DNA of 64,000 nucleotides. Source: Paraburkholderia caballeronis. Its GTDB lineage: Bacteria > Pseudomonadota > Gammaproteobacteria > Burkholderiales > Burkholderiaceae. Under the pieces are notes generated by a model. The model ran no database searches and was not told the DNA's origin. It saw only the letters and a list, made by a program, of their open reading frames with translations. Where the stretch lies: contig NZ_FNSR01000002.1 of assembly GCF_900104845.1 (NCBI RefSeq), positions 186,001 through 250,000 of the forward strand, written 5' to 3'. Both the position numbers and the translations under genes were made by a program. Shown in pieces: positions 12,896 to 21,874 of this stretch (positions are counted from its first letter, which is position 1; each line of letters opens with the position of its first letter).

Positions 12896-14071
12896 TCAGC
12901 GCGTGATCTGCCGCAGATAAAAAACGGTCTGGATGGTGGGCAGCACCTGCTGCAACACGCGGTTGAAAGTGGCCGACGACGCCGTGCCGACGTACACCAC
13001 GTCCAGCGGCTGAAGCTGGAACTGGGACGACAGCATGATCGAGTCGGGCTGGGTCATGTCGAGCCGGTAGATTTCCGGCGTGGTCGGGTTGTCCTTCATC
13101 CCGCGCATCACGAAGATCTGGCGCGGGTTCGCATCGGTGTCGAGGATGCCGCCCGCCTGGGTCAACGCGTCCGCGATCGTGAGGCGGCCCTTCAGCATCG
13201 GCATCTGGGTCGGCGTCTTCACTTCGCCCATCACGAAGATGCGGCTGTCCGAGCGGTCCGGCACGTTGATGACGTCGCCGTTCTGCAGCAGCACGTCCTG
13301 GGTGGTGTCGCCGCGATCGAGCATCCGGTTCGCGTCGAGCACGTACAGCTTGTGGTCGCGCGTGAGGCGCACGCGCTGGATGTCCGCGTCGCCGGTCGTG
13401 CCGCCCGAGCGCGTGATCGCATCGACCAGCGTGAGCGGCACATCGCTGACCGCGAGCGGCCCCGGCGTCTTGACCTCGCCGGTCACCTGCACCTTCTGGC
13501 TGCGGTACGCGAGCACGCGCACGTCCACCTGCGGGTTGCGCACGTACGGCACGAGCCGCGTCGCCAGTTCGTCGCGCAGTTGCGACGGCGTCTTGCCCGC
13601 CGCGCGCAGGCGGCCGATGAACGGGAAGAAGATCGAGCCGTCGGTGGACACCGTCTGCCCGAACGGATCGGACTGGCCCGGCAGCGCGTTCGTGTACGGC
13701 TGCGTGAGCGCCTGGCCGACCGTCTGGGTGGTGTTGCCGCCCGCCGAGAAGGTGGACGCCTGCGGCGTGGACAGTTCCGGATGGTCGTACACGGTCACGC
13801 CGAGAATGTCCTGCGGCGCGATGTGATACACGTACGCGGACGGGTCCGGGTAGCGCGACGGCGGCAGATCGCTGCGCGCGGCGGCCGCGGCCGCCTGCGC
13901 CTGCTGCATCACCAGTTGCGGGTCGATCAGGCGCACCGGATAGGTCGGCTGCGGCCCGGTCTGCGACGGCTCGTCGAGCCGCGACGTGTTGAGATAGTTG
14001 CCCGGCGCGGTCGCGCACGCGGACAGGAACGCGCTCAACGTCAGCGCAATCGAAAGTTGTTTTTTCAGCAT
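12896..14071 (-). CDS. bceE: Outer-membrane polysaccharide export lipoprotein (Wza/BceE)
   Basis: A 391-residue Wza-family lipoprotein forming the outer-membrane exit channel. I start at the ATG at 14071, which gives a clean lipoprotein signal: MLKKQLSIALTLS, then lipobox LSAC with Cys19. An ATG 15 nt upstream is possible but would add acidic residues before the signal. The Poly_export domain begins near HIAPQDILGVTVYDHPEL, followed by SLBB-type repeats (VQVTGEVKTPGPLAVSD and IFVMGEVKTPTQMPM) and a C-terminal region expected to include the membrane helix. The start overlaps the bceD stop by 7 bp, so translation is coupled. Confidence 0.92.
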   Translation of the reverse strand: MLKKQLSIALTLSAFLSACATAPGNYLNTSRLDEPSQTGPQPTYPVRLIDPQLVMQQAQAAAAAARSDLPPSRYPDPSAYVYHIAPQDILGVTVYDHPELSTPQASTFSAGGNTTQTVGQALTQPYTNALPGQSDPFGQTVSTDGSIFFPFIGRLRAAGKTPSQLRDELATRLVPYVRNPQVDVRVLAYRSQKVQVTGEVKTPGPLAVSDVPLTLVDAITRSGGTTGDADIQRVRLTRDHKLYVLDANRMLDRGDTTQDVLLQNGDVINVPDRSDSRIFVMGEVKTPTQMPMLKGRLTIADALTQAGGILDTDANPRQIFVMRGMKDNPTTPEIYRLDMTQPDSIMLSSQFQLQPLDVVYVGTASSATFNRVLQQVLPTIQTVFYLRQITR

Positions 14072-14511
14072 ATTCGGCTCAGCCATCCCTTCACCAGACG
14101 TTCAATGAGCGCGAGGCTCTCGCGGTACGCGGCCTCGTGCAGCCCGTGCGGATCGACGACGTCGGCGTTCTCCCAGTTGCCGAGCGCGTACACCTTGCCG
14201 CGCGCGGTCGGTTCGATCCGCTCGACGTCGGACACCTGGCGGCGCTCGGTCACGAGCACGAGGTCCGCCGCGCGCACGAGTCGGCCCGTGAGCCGCCGCG
14301 CGCGATGCCGGCCGACCTCGACGCCGCGCTCGCCGAGCAGCCGCTCCATCACCGGGTCCATGTCCGCGCCTTCGAGCGCGCGCAGCCCGGCCGAATGAAA
14401 CACGACGCCGCGCGTGCCCGGATGCTCGCGCTGCCACGCGCGGAACAACTGCTCCGCAGCGGGCGAACGGCATACGTTCGCGTGGCAGACGACCAGAACT
14501 TCGTTGAACAT
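14065..14511 (-). CDS. bceD: Low-molecular-weight protein tyrosine phosphatase (BceD)
   Basis: A 148-residue cytoplasmic phosphatase that removes phosphate from the tyrosine kinase encoded two genes downstream. The P-loop is VCHANVCRS (nucleophile Cys9, Arg15). The general acid Asp is in VVDPHG near residue 117. AAGGAG lies 9 nt before the ATG. It sits between UDP-glucose dehydrogenase (31-bp gap) and the export lipoprotein (7-bp overlap). Length is typical for the family. Confidence 0.93.
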   Translation of the reverse strand: MFNEVLVVCHANVCRSPAAEQLFRAWQREHPGTRGVVFHSAGLRALEGADMDPVMERLLGERGVEVGRHRARRLTGRLVRAADLVLVTERRQVSDVERIEPTARGKVYALGNWENADVVDPHGLHEAAYRESLALIERLVKGWLSRIC

Positions 14512-14542
14512 CGCGTTGCGCTCCTTGTTGTGCTGTCCGCGC

Positions 14543-15985
14543 TCACGCGCGCGCGCCGGCCTGGGCCGACGGCTGCGCGGCGTCGTGCGCGGCCGCCTCG
14601 GCCCGCGCGCGGCCCGCGCCGGCGGCGCTCGCGCGCCCCACCGCGTGATACTCGACGCCCAGTTCCGCGAGCGACGACGGGTCGTACAGGTTGCGGCCAT
14701 CGAACACGACCGGCGTTTTCAGCTTCGTCTTCAGCGTGTCGAAGTCCGGCGCCTTGAACGCCTTCCATTCGGTCAGCACGACGAGCGCATCCGCGTCGTC
14801 GGCCACGTCGTTCGCGTCGGCCGCGAACGAAAGACGCGCGAGCTGGTCGGGCGCGCCCGCGAGATCCAGCTCGAACACGCGCTTCGCCTCGGCGGTCGCG
14901 ACCGGGTCGTACGCGCGCACGGTCGCGCCGCGCGCGAGCAGTTCCGCGATCGTCGCGCGGCTCGGCGCCTCGCGCATGTCGTCGGTGTTCGGCTTGAACG
15001 CGAGCCCCCACACGCCGAACGTGCGGCCCGCGAGGTCCGCGCCGAAGCGCGTGACGATCTTCTGCGCGAGCACCGTCTTCTGCATTTCGTTGACCGTCTC
15101 GACCGCGCGCAGGATCTGCAGGTCCTCGCCGTATTCCCCGGCGGTGCGCACCAGCGCCTTCACGTCCTTCGGAAAACACGAGCCGCCGTAACCGCAGCCC
15201 GCGTACAGGAAGTCGTAGCCGATGCGCGGATCGGAGCCGATCCCGCGCCGTACGGATTCGATGTCCGCGCCGACGCGGTCCGCGAGATTCGCGAGTTCGT
15301 TCATGAACGAGATGCGCGTCGCGAGCATCGCGTTCGCCGCGTACTTGGTGAATTCGGCGGACGGCACGTCCATGTACAGCGTGCGTTCGTGATTGCGGTT
15401 GAACGGCGCATACAGGCGCTTCATCAGTTCCTTCGCGCGCTCGCCCGGCACGTCGTCGTTGCAGCCGAGCACGATGCGGTCGGGCCGCGCGAAGTCCTCG
15501 ACCGCCGCGCCCTCCTTCAGGAACTCGGGATTCGACACGACCGAGAACATCGGCTGCACGCCGCGCCGGCGCAGTTCGCCCGCGATCGCGTCGTGCACCA
15601 GCGTCGCGGTCCCGACCGGCACCGTCGACTTGTCGACGACCACCTTGAAGCCGTCCATGTGACGGCCGATGCTGCGCGCGGCGGACAGCACGTATTGCAG
15701 GTCGGCCGAACCGTCCTCGTCCGGCGGCGTGCCGACCGCGATGAACAGCACGTCGCCGTGCGCGACCGCGGCGGCCACGTCGGTCGAGAACGTGAGGCGG
15801 CGCGCGCGGCGGTTGCGCGCGATGATCTCTTCGAGGCCCGGCTCGTGGATCGGCACCACGCCCTGGTTCAGCAGGTCGATCTTGCGCGCGTCCACGTCGA
15901 GGCAGAACACGTCGTTGCCGGTGTCCGCGAGGCACGCGCCCGTCACGAGACCCACATAACCGCTGCCAATGATCGTCAGATTCAT
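14543..15985 (-). CDS. bceC: UDP-glucose 6-dehydrogenase (BceC)
   Basis: A 480-residue enzyme making UDP-glucuronate, a cepacian precursor. The NAD-binding motif is [17 protein letters not shown] (residues 7-23). The catalytic Cys is in [10 protein letters not shown], and [15 protein letters not shown] and [17 protein letters not shown] are family hallmarks. ATG 15985 has GAGG 5 nt upstream; a GTG two codons earlier is less likely. The last 30 or so residues are an Ala/Arg/Gln low-complexity tail beyond the normal end of the family (near YHAVGR). This could be disordered, or the result of a lost original stop. Confidence 0.93.
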   Translation of the reverse strand: MNLTIIGSGYVGLVTGACLADTGNDVFCLDVDARKIDLLNQGVVPIHEPGLEEIIARNRRARRLTFSTDVAAAVAHGDVLFIAVGTPPDEDGSADLQYVLSAARSIGRHMDGFKVVVDKSTVPVGTATLVHDAIAGELRRRGVQPMFSVVSNPEFLKEGAAVEDFARPDRIVLGCNDDVPGERAKELMKRLYAPFNRNHERTLYMDVPSAEFTKYAANAMLATRISFMNELANLADRVGADIESVRRGIGSDPRIGYDFLYAGCGYGGSCFPKDVKALVRTAGEYGEDLQILRAVETVNEMQKTVLAQKIVTRFGADLAGRTFGVWGLAFKPNTDDMREAPSRATIAELLARGATVRAYDPVATAEAKRVFELDLAGAPDQLARLSFAADANDVADDADALVVLTEWKAFKAPDFDTLKTKLKTPVVFDGRNLYDPSSLAELGVEYHAVGRASAAGAGRARAEAAAHDAAQPSAQAGARA

Positions 15986-16074
15986 GCCCACCTCAAAAGT
16001 GATTAGCCGTCATGCCCGCTGCATCGATGCAGCGGACCCCGCGCGACGTAGCACGCCGCGCACCCGGATTGCGT

Positions 16075-17463
16075 TCAATACGCGTTCTGGCCTGCGAAGC
16101 CTTTCCACATCGTCATCGCGACGATCTTCAGATCGAGCGCGAAACTCCAGTTCTGCATGTAGTGCAGGTCGAAACGCACGCGGTCGCGCATCTTTTCCAC
16201 GCGGTCGGTCTCGCCGCGAAAGCCGTTGACCTGCGCCCAGCCGGTGATGCCCGGCTTGATCCGGTAGCGCAGCATGTAGCCGCGCACCAGCCCCTTGTAG
16301 ATGTCGTCGTGCTCGATCGCGTGCGGGCGCGGGCCGACCACCGACATCTCGCCCTTCAGCACGTTGATGAACTGCGGCAGTTCGTCGAGGCTCGTGCGGC
16401 GCAGGAACGCGCCGACCCGCGTGATGCGCGGATCGTTGCGGCGCGCCTGGGTGACGCGGCCGGTCGTCTCCGCATGCATCTTCATCGAGCGGAACTTGTA
16501 GATTTCGAACTCGTTGCCGTCGAGGCCCTTGCGGCGCTGGCGGAAAAACACCGGCCCCGGCGACGACAGCTTCACCGCGACCGCGATCGCGATCAGCAGC
16601 GGCGACAACGCCGCGAGCACCGCGGCCGCGAACAGCCGGTCGAACACGAGTTTCGGCAGCACGCGCAGGTCGGTGACCGGCGACGCCGCGAGATTGATCG
16701 CGGGCACCCCGAGCAGATCGACGACCGGCTGGCTGAACAGCGCGAGGCTGCGCACGTCCGGGATGAAGCGGATGTTCACGAATTCGTCGCGCAGCTCCAT
16801 CACGATCCGGTGGATCGTGCGTTCCTTCGTGATCGGCAGCGCGAGCCACAGTTCGCGGATGCCGTGCGCGCGCACCGCGTCGAGCAGCGTGTCGAGGTCG
16901 CGTTCGACCGGCACGTCGTCGACGCTCGGCGCGCTGCCGTTCGCCGCGAGCGCCGCGTCCTCGTCGAACAGCAGCACCGGACGGAAGCCCGCTTCCGGAT
17001 GGCCGCGCATCTGGTCGATCAGGAAGCGGCCATAACGCTCGCCGCCGGCGACCGCGACCGCCTTCTGGTTGTAGCCTTCGCGACGCAGCCCCTTCAGCAC
17101 CGCATACACGAGCGCCTTCGACGCGACCAGCAGCACGGCCGTCGCGAGCGCCCACCACGCGAGCCACAGCCGCGACAGCGACTCCGCGCGGTGCACGCTG
17201 AAGCTCAGCAGCACGCCGACGCATTCGACCGCGATCCACGCGAGCACGACCCGCGCGAACAGGTCGAGCAGCCGCTTGCCGCGCCACGACCGGTAGATGC
17301 CGAACGCCGGGAACATCCAGATCGCAAGCAGGCAGTTGAAGGCGAGCGACACCCTCTCCGCGTCGCCGAGCGGCGCGAACTGCCCGCGGTGCAGGAACGC
17401 GGCGGCGAGCGCGCCGGCCGTGACGGCGGCGATGTCGATGATTCTGGCGAGAACGCTCAACAT
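16075..17463 (-). CDS. bceB: Undecaprenyl-phosphate glucose phosphotransferase (WcaJ/BceB)
   Basis: A 462-residue priming transferase that moves glucose-1-phosphate from UDP-glucose to undecaprenyl phosphate, the first step of repeat-unit assembly. The N-terminal half has about four membrane helices and a CoA-binding-like Rossmann segment ([18 protein letters not shown]). The C-terminal bacterial sugar transferase domain starts near [18 protein letters not shown] and contains [21 protein letters not shown] and [24 protein letters not shown] 17463 is preceded by AAGGG at 8 nt and gives the family's usual length; the frame stays open 35 codons further upstream without a matching start. First gene of the minus operon. 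Confidence 0.93.
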   Translation of the reverse strand: MLSVLARIIDIAAVTAGALAAAFLHRGQFAPLGDAERVSLAFNCLLAIWMFPAFGIYRSWRGKRLLDLFARVVLAWIAVECVGVLLSFSVHRAESLSRLWLAWWALATAVLLVASKALVYAVLKGLRREGYNQKAVAVAGGERYGRFLIDQMRGHPEAGFRPVLLFDEDAALAANGSAPSVDDVPVERDLDTLLDAVRAHGIRELWLALPITKERTIHRIVMELRDEFVNIRFIPDVRSLALFSQPVVDLLGVPAINLAASPVTDLRVLPKLVFDRLFAAAVLAALSPLLIAIAVAVKLSSPGPVFFRQRRKGLDGNEFEIYKFRSMKMHAETTGRVTQARRNDPRITRVGAFLRRTSLDELPQFINVLKGEMSVVGPRPHAIEHDDIYKGLVRGYMLRYRIKPGITGWAQVNGFRGETDRVEKMRDRVRFDLHYMQNWSFALDLKIVAMTMWKGFAGQNAY

Positions 17464-17950
17464 ATCCAGCACCCTTGATTGAAGATTGAATGGCGGCGCA
17501 TCCGCTGCCGCCGTCCCGGAAAACACCAGAGCGACGCCGCGTTTTTTTGCAGCGCCGTTAAATCGCATCCGAATTAACCCTAATAAAGCGCGATAAAAAT
17601 TGAATCCGCAAGCGTCAAAAGTATCTCCAAATATTTCGCCGGTTCATGCCGTTTTCTTCCGAATTTTTTCGGTAACGATTGCTGCTTTTCGGTGCTTCAT
17701 GGCGCGGCATGGCGCGTTCGGGTGCGTAGTTCTTGCCGCTTTTCATGGGCTGCGGACAGACTCGCATGCACGTCCGCCATTCCGGGAGACATTTTTTAGC
17801 GGATTTATTTAACCATTCACGCTGACAAAAAATAGACGCCGACAATTAAATCCGCTTATTTTTTAATTTCTTCTTTGCAGGGCTTTTTATTGTCGATTTT
17901 AAGCGTGCTACAAATCGCTGGACCGAACTCATCAAGGACAGGAGAACGAG
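17464..17950. promoter_or_regulatory. AT-rich divergent bceB/bceA control region
   Basis: This 487 bp spacer lies between the divergent bceB operon and bceA and presumably holds both promoters. It is strongly AT-rich from about 17560 to 17910. Dyads visible are CCGAATTTTTTCGG (17659-17672) and a 10-bp inverted pair AGCGGATTTA/TAAATCCGCT (17798-17807 and 17847-17856). I cannot assign a confident -35/-10 pair, and no JUMPstart/ops element was found. bceA has a good ribosome binding site (ACAGGAGAACGAG) directly before its ATG. Confidence 0.55.
17798..17856. promoter_or_regulatory. Inverted repeat upstream of bceA
   Basis: AGCGGATTTA at 17798-17807 is repeated as its exact reverse complement at 17847-17856, 39 nt apart, about 95 bp before the bceA start. 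Centre spacing is 49 bp, close to five helical turns but slightly short. It could bind a looping regulator; no protein is assigned. Confidence 0.3.
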
Positions 17951-19471
17951 ATGACCGATACGGCTTCCGCAGTGGCGACCGCGCGCGCGGCGCAGACCCG
18001 CGCGCAGCAGCAGGCCGCCTTGCAGGTATGCCCCGTCGTGCTCGCAGGCGGAGCGGGGTCGCGGCTGTGGCCGCTGTCACGCGAGCAATATCCGAAACAG
18101 ATGATCAACCTGGTCGGCGAGCAGTCGCTGCTCGCGAACACGGCGGGCCGGCTCGATGCGCTCGCGGACCGCGTGCCGCTATCCGATCAGTTGATGATCG
18201 TCTGCAACGAGGAGCATCGCTTCACGACCGCCGAACAGGTGCGCGCGGCGGGCAAGCGCGCGAAGCTGATCCTGGAGCCGGTCGCGCGCGACACCGCGCC
18301 CGCGCTGACGATTGCCGCGCTGTCGGTGATCGCCGCCCAGGGTGACGGCGTGCTCGTCGTGATGCCGGCCGACCATGCGCTCGCGGACCTCGACGCGTTC
18401 CACGCGGCGGTCGCGGACGGCGTGCGGCACGCCACCGCCGGCCACATCGTCACGATGGGCATCGTGCCGACACGGCCCGAAATCGGCTACGGCTATATTC
18501 ACGTCGGCGAGCCGCTGTCCGCGTCGGACGACGACGGCGCGCGCCGCCTGAACGGCTTCGTCGAGAAGCCCTATTTCGAACTCGCGCAGCAGTACGTCGC
18601 GTCGCAGCGCTACTGGTGGAACAGCGGCATCTTCATCGTGCGCGCGTCCACGTGGATCGACGCGATCCGCCACTTCCAGCCCGCGATTCACGATGCGTGC
18701 GTCGCCGCGTGCGAGCGCGGCGCGAACGACGGCGATTTCTTCCGCGTCGATCGCGACGCGTTCGCGGGCTCGCCGTCGAACTCGATCGACTACGCGGTGA
18801 TGGAGCCGCTGTCCGGCGACCCGTCGGTGGCGGGCGGCGTCGTCGTGCCGCTCGCGGCCGGCTGGACCGACCTCGGCTCGTGGGACACCGTATGGCAGGT
18901 GCTGCCGAAGGACGACGGCGGCAACGTCAGCCAGGGACGCGTGATGTTCGAAGGCGCGAGCGATACGTTCGCCCACTCGGACGGACGGCTCGTCGCGTGC
19001 ATCGGCACCCAGGACCTCGTCGTCGTCGAGACCGCCGACGCGGTGCTGGTCGCCGACCGCTCGCGCGCGCAGGACGTGAAGAAGATCGTGCAGCGCATCC
19101 GCGAACAGCGCGGCGCGGAGGCGGTCGTGCATCGGAAGGTGCACCGGCCGTGGGGCCACTATGATTGCGTGGACGGCGGCGAACGCTTCCAGGTGAAACG
19201 GATCGTCGTCGAGCCCGGCGCGCGGCTGTCGTTGCAGATGCATCACCATCGCGCCGAGCACTGGGTCGTCGTGCGCGGCACCGCGCTCGTCACGCGCGGC
19301 GAGGAACGCTTCATCGTGTCGGAAAACGAATCCGCGTACATTCCGCTCGGTGTCGCGCACCGGCTCGAAAACCCCGGGAAAATGCCGCTCGAAATCATCG
19401 AGGTGCAGTCCGGCTCGTATCTCGGCGAGGACGATATCGTGCGGCTCGACGATCAGTACGGCAGGCAGTGA
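17951..19471 (+). CDS. bceA: Bifunctional mannose-1-phosphate guanylyltransferase/phosphomannose isomerase (BceA)
   Basis: A 506-residue type II PMI-GMP. It isomerises fructose-6-phosphate to mannose-6-phosphate and makes GDP-mannose from mannose-1-phosphate, feeding both mannose and the GDP-rhamnose branch. The N-terminal pyrophosphorylase domain has GGAGSRLWPLSREQYPKQ (residues 33-50) and FVEKP near 205. The C-terminal cupin isomerase domain has QMHHHRAEHW near 428, the zinc-binding signature. The ribosome binding site is strong. In B. cepacia-complex clusters bceA is usually co-directional with bceB; here it is divergent. The first 25 residues are Ala/Gln-rich and outside the family core. 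Confidence 0.93.
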   Translation: MTDTASAVATARAAQTRAQQQAALQVCPVVLAGGAGSRLWPLSREQYPKQMINLVGEQSLLANTAGRLDALADRVPLSDQLMIVCNEEHRFTTAEQVRAAGKRAKLILEPVARDTAPALTIAALSVIAAQGDGVLVVMPADHALADLDAFHAAVADGVRHATAGHIVTMGIVPTRPEIGYGYIHVGEPLSASDDDGARRLNGFVEKPYFELAQQYVASQRYWWNSGIFIVRASTWIDAIRHFQPAIHDACVAACERGANDGDFFRVDRDAFAGSPSNSIDYAVMEPLSGDPSVAGGVVVPLAAGWTDLGSWDTVWQVLPKDDGGNVSQGRVMFEGASDTFAHSDGRLVACIGTQDLVVVETADAVLVADRSRAQDVKKIVQRIREQRGAEAVVHRKVHRPWGHYDCVDGGERFQVKRIVVEPGARLSLQMHHHRAEHWVVVRGTALVTRGEERFIVSENESAYIPLGVAHRLENPGKMPLEIIEVQSGSYLGEDDIVRLDDQYGRQ

Positions 19472-19487
19472 ACTACTGAACCACGGA

Positions 19488-19518
19488 GCGCGGCGGCGGC
19501 GCGAAGGCCGCGCCGCGC
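19488..19518. terminator. Strong hairpin between converging genes
   Basis: GCGCGGCG (19488-19495) pairs with CGCCGCGC (19511-19518), with a further inner CGGC/GCCG helix. No T-tract follows on either side, so it is either a GC-type bidirectional terminator between bceA and the next minus-strand gene or an mRNA 3' stabiliser. Confidence 0.4.
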
Positions 19519-19519
19519 A

Positions 19520-20617
19520 TTACCCCGCGTGGGTGGTGCGCAGACGCGGCGCGACGGTCCGGCGCTCGGCGCTCGCGCCGTTGCCGTTCGTGCTGCCGGA
19601 TTCGGGATTGTCTGCGAGCGTCGCCGGCAGGCCGCCCTGCGACGGATAACGATGCAGCGGCGCGATCCGCTGCGGCGCCGCCACGCCGGCCGGCGGCGCG
19701 GGACGCGTGACGACATTGGCCGCCGCGCGCGTAACGACATTCGCGCCTGCGTCCCGCCTCTGCGCGTGGCCTTGTCCCGGCGACGACGGACCGTCGCGCT
19801 CGATCCATTGGCGGCCCCAGTCGAACGCATATTGCTTCGCGATCTCGCGGTCGTTGAACGGCGGCCCCACGAGGCCGGAACGCTCGACGCGCTGACCGTC
19901 CTTCAGGATCTCCACCGACGCGCGGAACATCCGGTTGCGCACCGGCTGCACCGTGAGGTTCATCGCGTAACCGCGCCACTCGGCCATCTGCACCGACTGG
20001 TCGCCGCCCGTCATCCACAACGCGGCGCTGCGCGCGGCCACGGGATGATCCTCGCGCGGCGCGCGCGCCGGATACGCACGCTGCGGCTGCACAGCCGGCG
20101 CGCGCGCGCCGCCCGCATCGCCGACGCGTTCCGGCGCGACGTTCGCCAGCTGGCGCGTGATGCTCTCCATCGGATTCGCAAGCGGCGCTTCGTGCAACAC
20201 GTCGCCGTCCTCGCGCGACGGCGCCTGCCACGCTTCGGGGCTTTTCCAGAACACGGACGGCAACCCGTCGTCCTCGGCCGGCTCCTCGATCTCGACGAGC
20301 GGGCGCGGCGCGGGCGGATCGGCCTCCGGCACGTACACGAACGTGCGCCCGCGTTGCGACAGCAACTGCACGAGTTCGACGAGCGTGCCGCTCGCATGCC
20401 ATTCGTCGAAACGCCGACGGCACGTCGGCCCGGACGGATAACGCGCCGGCAGGCGCGACCACGATTCGCCCGTGGTGAGAATCCACAGCACGGCGTTGGC
20501 GACCACGCGCGGCTCGGCGCGCGGCCTGCCCCGACGGTTTAGCCGGATAGGAGGTTCATCGGATACGAGCGCGGCGATCTGCATCCATTCGTCGTCGCTC
20601 AGTTCTTCGAAGTTCAT
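19520..20617 (-). CDS. Protein with IS5-type transposase N-terminal domain on an unrelated C-terminus
   Basis: A 365-residue protein. Residues 1-85 match the helix-turn-helix domain found at the N-terminus of IS4/IS5-family transposases (DUF4096 type): FEELSDDEWMQIAALV, then GRPRAEPRVVANAVLWILTT and LPARYPSGPTCRRRFDEW. The DDE catalytic core that should follow is absent. Instead there is an acidic Pro-rich linker, a compact domain around 205-270 (GYAMNLTVQPVRNRMF and FNDREIAKQYAFDWG), and a low-complexity tail. No inverted repeats flank it. GGAG sits 8 nt before the ATG. It looks like a domesticated DNA-binding protein rather than an IS remnant. Function unknown; control of the neighbouring bce locus is speculation. 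Confidence 0.65.
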   Translation of the reverse strand: MNFEELSDDEWMQIAALVSDEPPIRLNRRGRPRAEPRVVANAVLWILTTGESWSRLPARYPSGPTCRRRFDEWHASGTLVELVQLLSQRGRTFVYVPEADPPAPRPLVEIEEPAEDDGLPSVFWKSPEAWQAPSREDGDVLHEAPLANPMESITRQLANVAPERVGDAGGARAPAVQPQRAYPARAPREDHPVAARSAALWMTGGDQSVQMAEWRGYAMNLTVQPVRNRMFRASVEILKDGQRVERSGLVGPPFNDREIAKQYAFDWGRQWIERDGPSSPGQGHAQRRDAGANVVTRAAANVVTRPAPPAGVAAPQRIAPLHRYPSQGGLPATLADNPESGSTNGNGASAERRTVAPRLRTTHAG

Positions 20618-21207
20618 GCTGTTCTCCACGCAGCCGGACCGGGGCTGCAGTGACGGAGGACTCCGGTACGGACAGGGCCGTACGAGTTCCCGGTTGCACC
20701 ATATGCTTATAAGCAGGCATCGTTTGCATCAACGGCTGCACATCCTCAGTGCGCGCTTTCACGTAATTGACGCAGGAAACGTGGTCTCACTCGTGCAAGG
20801 GAGAAATTGTGCAGGAAGCATACCATCCACGACGCGCCCCTGAGCAGCGCCGAAATAAGTGTTACGGTTAGAAACAAACTGCCGTAACGCGCGGACTGAA
20901 ACTTGCTGAAAACGCATTGCAAGCGATGCGAAGCAAAAGAGAAACCTGCCATCCGATGCACGAAATGCGCCGTTTTCCGTCAGCGACGCCTGCACGTCGA
21001 TACGTTAGCCTGGCAGTGAAAAAAGACAGCGACGTTGCAATCGCAACGAGATTCGCGAACGTCGAATCATTGCGCATCGTTGCGTTCGCGATCGCCTTCG
21101 TTGCGCTGCAACCGCTGCATCTCTTGATCGAGATCGCGCGGGTCGCGGCGATGCGCCAACGAATACGACTATAGTACGGGCAGTCATTCAACGACGGAGG
21201 TTCGTGT
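20618..21207. other. Intergenic region, no supported gene
   Basis: A 590 bp divergent spacer. It contains a small hairpin GTACGG/CCGTAC around 20672-20690, and a possible -10 box TATAGT at 21170-21175, 33 nt before the DUF2501 gene, without a good -35. The short open frames here have no ribosome binding sites and no recognisable protein features. Confidence 0.45.
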
Positions 21208-21660
21208 ATGCAAACTTCAGCACCACGTATCGCCGCGCTGCTCGTCGCGCTCGCCTTGCCGTATGGCGTCGCGCACGCGCAGCTCGGCAACCTGCTGAAC
21301 CAGGGAGGCGGCTCCAGCAATTCGGGCGGCGGCGCGCTCGGCAATCTCGGCAGCCTGGGCGGCGCGCTGTCCGGGCAGTCGGTCACGTCGAACAGCCTCG
21401 GCAACGTGACGGGCGTGCTGCAATACTGCATTCAGAACAACTATCTGAGCGGCAACAACGCGAGCAGCGTGAAGGACTCGCTGCTCGGCAAGCTGCCCGG
21501 CGGCGCAAGCACGAGCGACAGCGGTTTTACGCAGGGCGCGGGCGGCATCCTGACCGCCGGCAACGGCTCGAAGCTCGACCTGAGCGGCGGCGGCCTGAAA
21601 GCCGAAGCGACGAAGCAGGTGTGCAACCAGATTCTGGGCCAGGCGAAATCGATGCTGTAA
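21208..21660 (+). CDS. Secreted DUF2501 (YjjA-like) protein
   Basis: A 150-residue periplasmic protein of the DUF2501 family (E. coli YjjA), of unknown function. A Sec signal peptide covers residues 1-24 with a cleavage site AHAQ. It is followed by a Gly/Ser/Asn-rich low-complexity stretch (GGSSNSGGGALGNLGSLGG), then the conserved part with two Cys (QYCIQNNYL near 72 and KQVCNQILGQAK near 138) that probably form a disulfide. GGAGG lies 7 nt upstream of the ATG. Monocistronic. Confidence 0.82.
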   Translation: MQTSAPRIAALLVALALPYGVAHAQLGNLLNQGGGSSNSGGGALGNLGSLGGALSGQSVTSNSLGNVTGVLQYCIQNNYLSGNNASSVKDSLLGKLPGGASTSDSGFTQGAGGILTAGNGSKLDLSGGGLKAEATKQVCNQILGQAKSML

Positions 21661-21730
21661 AAATCGTGCGGACGAACGGCGGCGCCGACGCCTCCCCGTT
21701 TTCCACATCGCGGCGCCGACCGAACGTCCG

Positions 21731-21770
21731 TGCGCGTCTGTGCGCGTCTGTGCGCGTCTGTGCGCGTCTG
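21731..21770. repeat. 10-bp tandem repeat, four perfect copies
   Basis: The unit TGCGCGTCTG occurs four times head to tail, with degenerate half units on both sides, in the spacer between two secreted-protein genes. Ten base pairs is about one helical turn. It could be a slippage-prone array or a phased binding site. Confidence 0.85.
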
Positions 21771-21874
21771 TGCGCCATAGTACGCACGTGTGGCGTTCAG
21801 GTGCGCAAGGGCACTTGAACGCCAATCATGTTTCGGTGTCGAATATGCTTCGAAGTGTGTCAGGTGTAACGGCC

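Noticed and set aside
10418..14398. A 1326-codon plus-strand open frame across bceG, bceF and bceE, and similar long frames elsewhere (for example 53817-56309 plus).
   Set aside because: These are antisense shadows of GC-rich coding genes. The amino-acid composition is Arg/Ala/His-heavy with no family features, while the opposite strand carries clear enzymes.
17680..17700. GGTAACGATTGC near the bceB/bceA spacer as a JUMPstart/ops element for RfaH.
   Set aside because: It differs from the ops consensus at several core positions and is not placed within a leader known to be transcribed.
19488..19518. The hairpin after bceA as a confident rho-independent terminator.
   Set aside because: The stem is strong but no T-tract follows on either strand, so it is listed with low confidence only.
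21731..21770. The short tandem repeats here and at 27318 as CRISPR-like.
   Set aside because: They are contiguous direct repeats without spacers and there are no cas genes.
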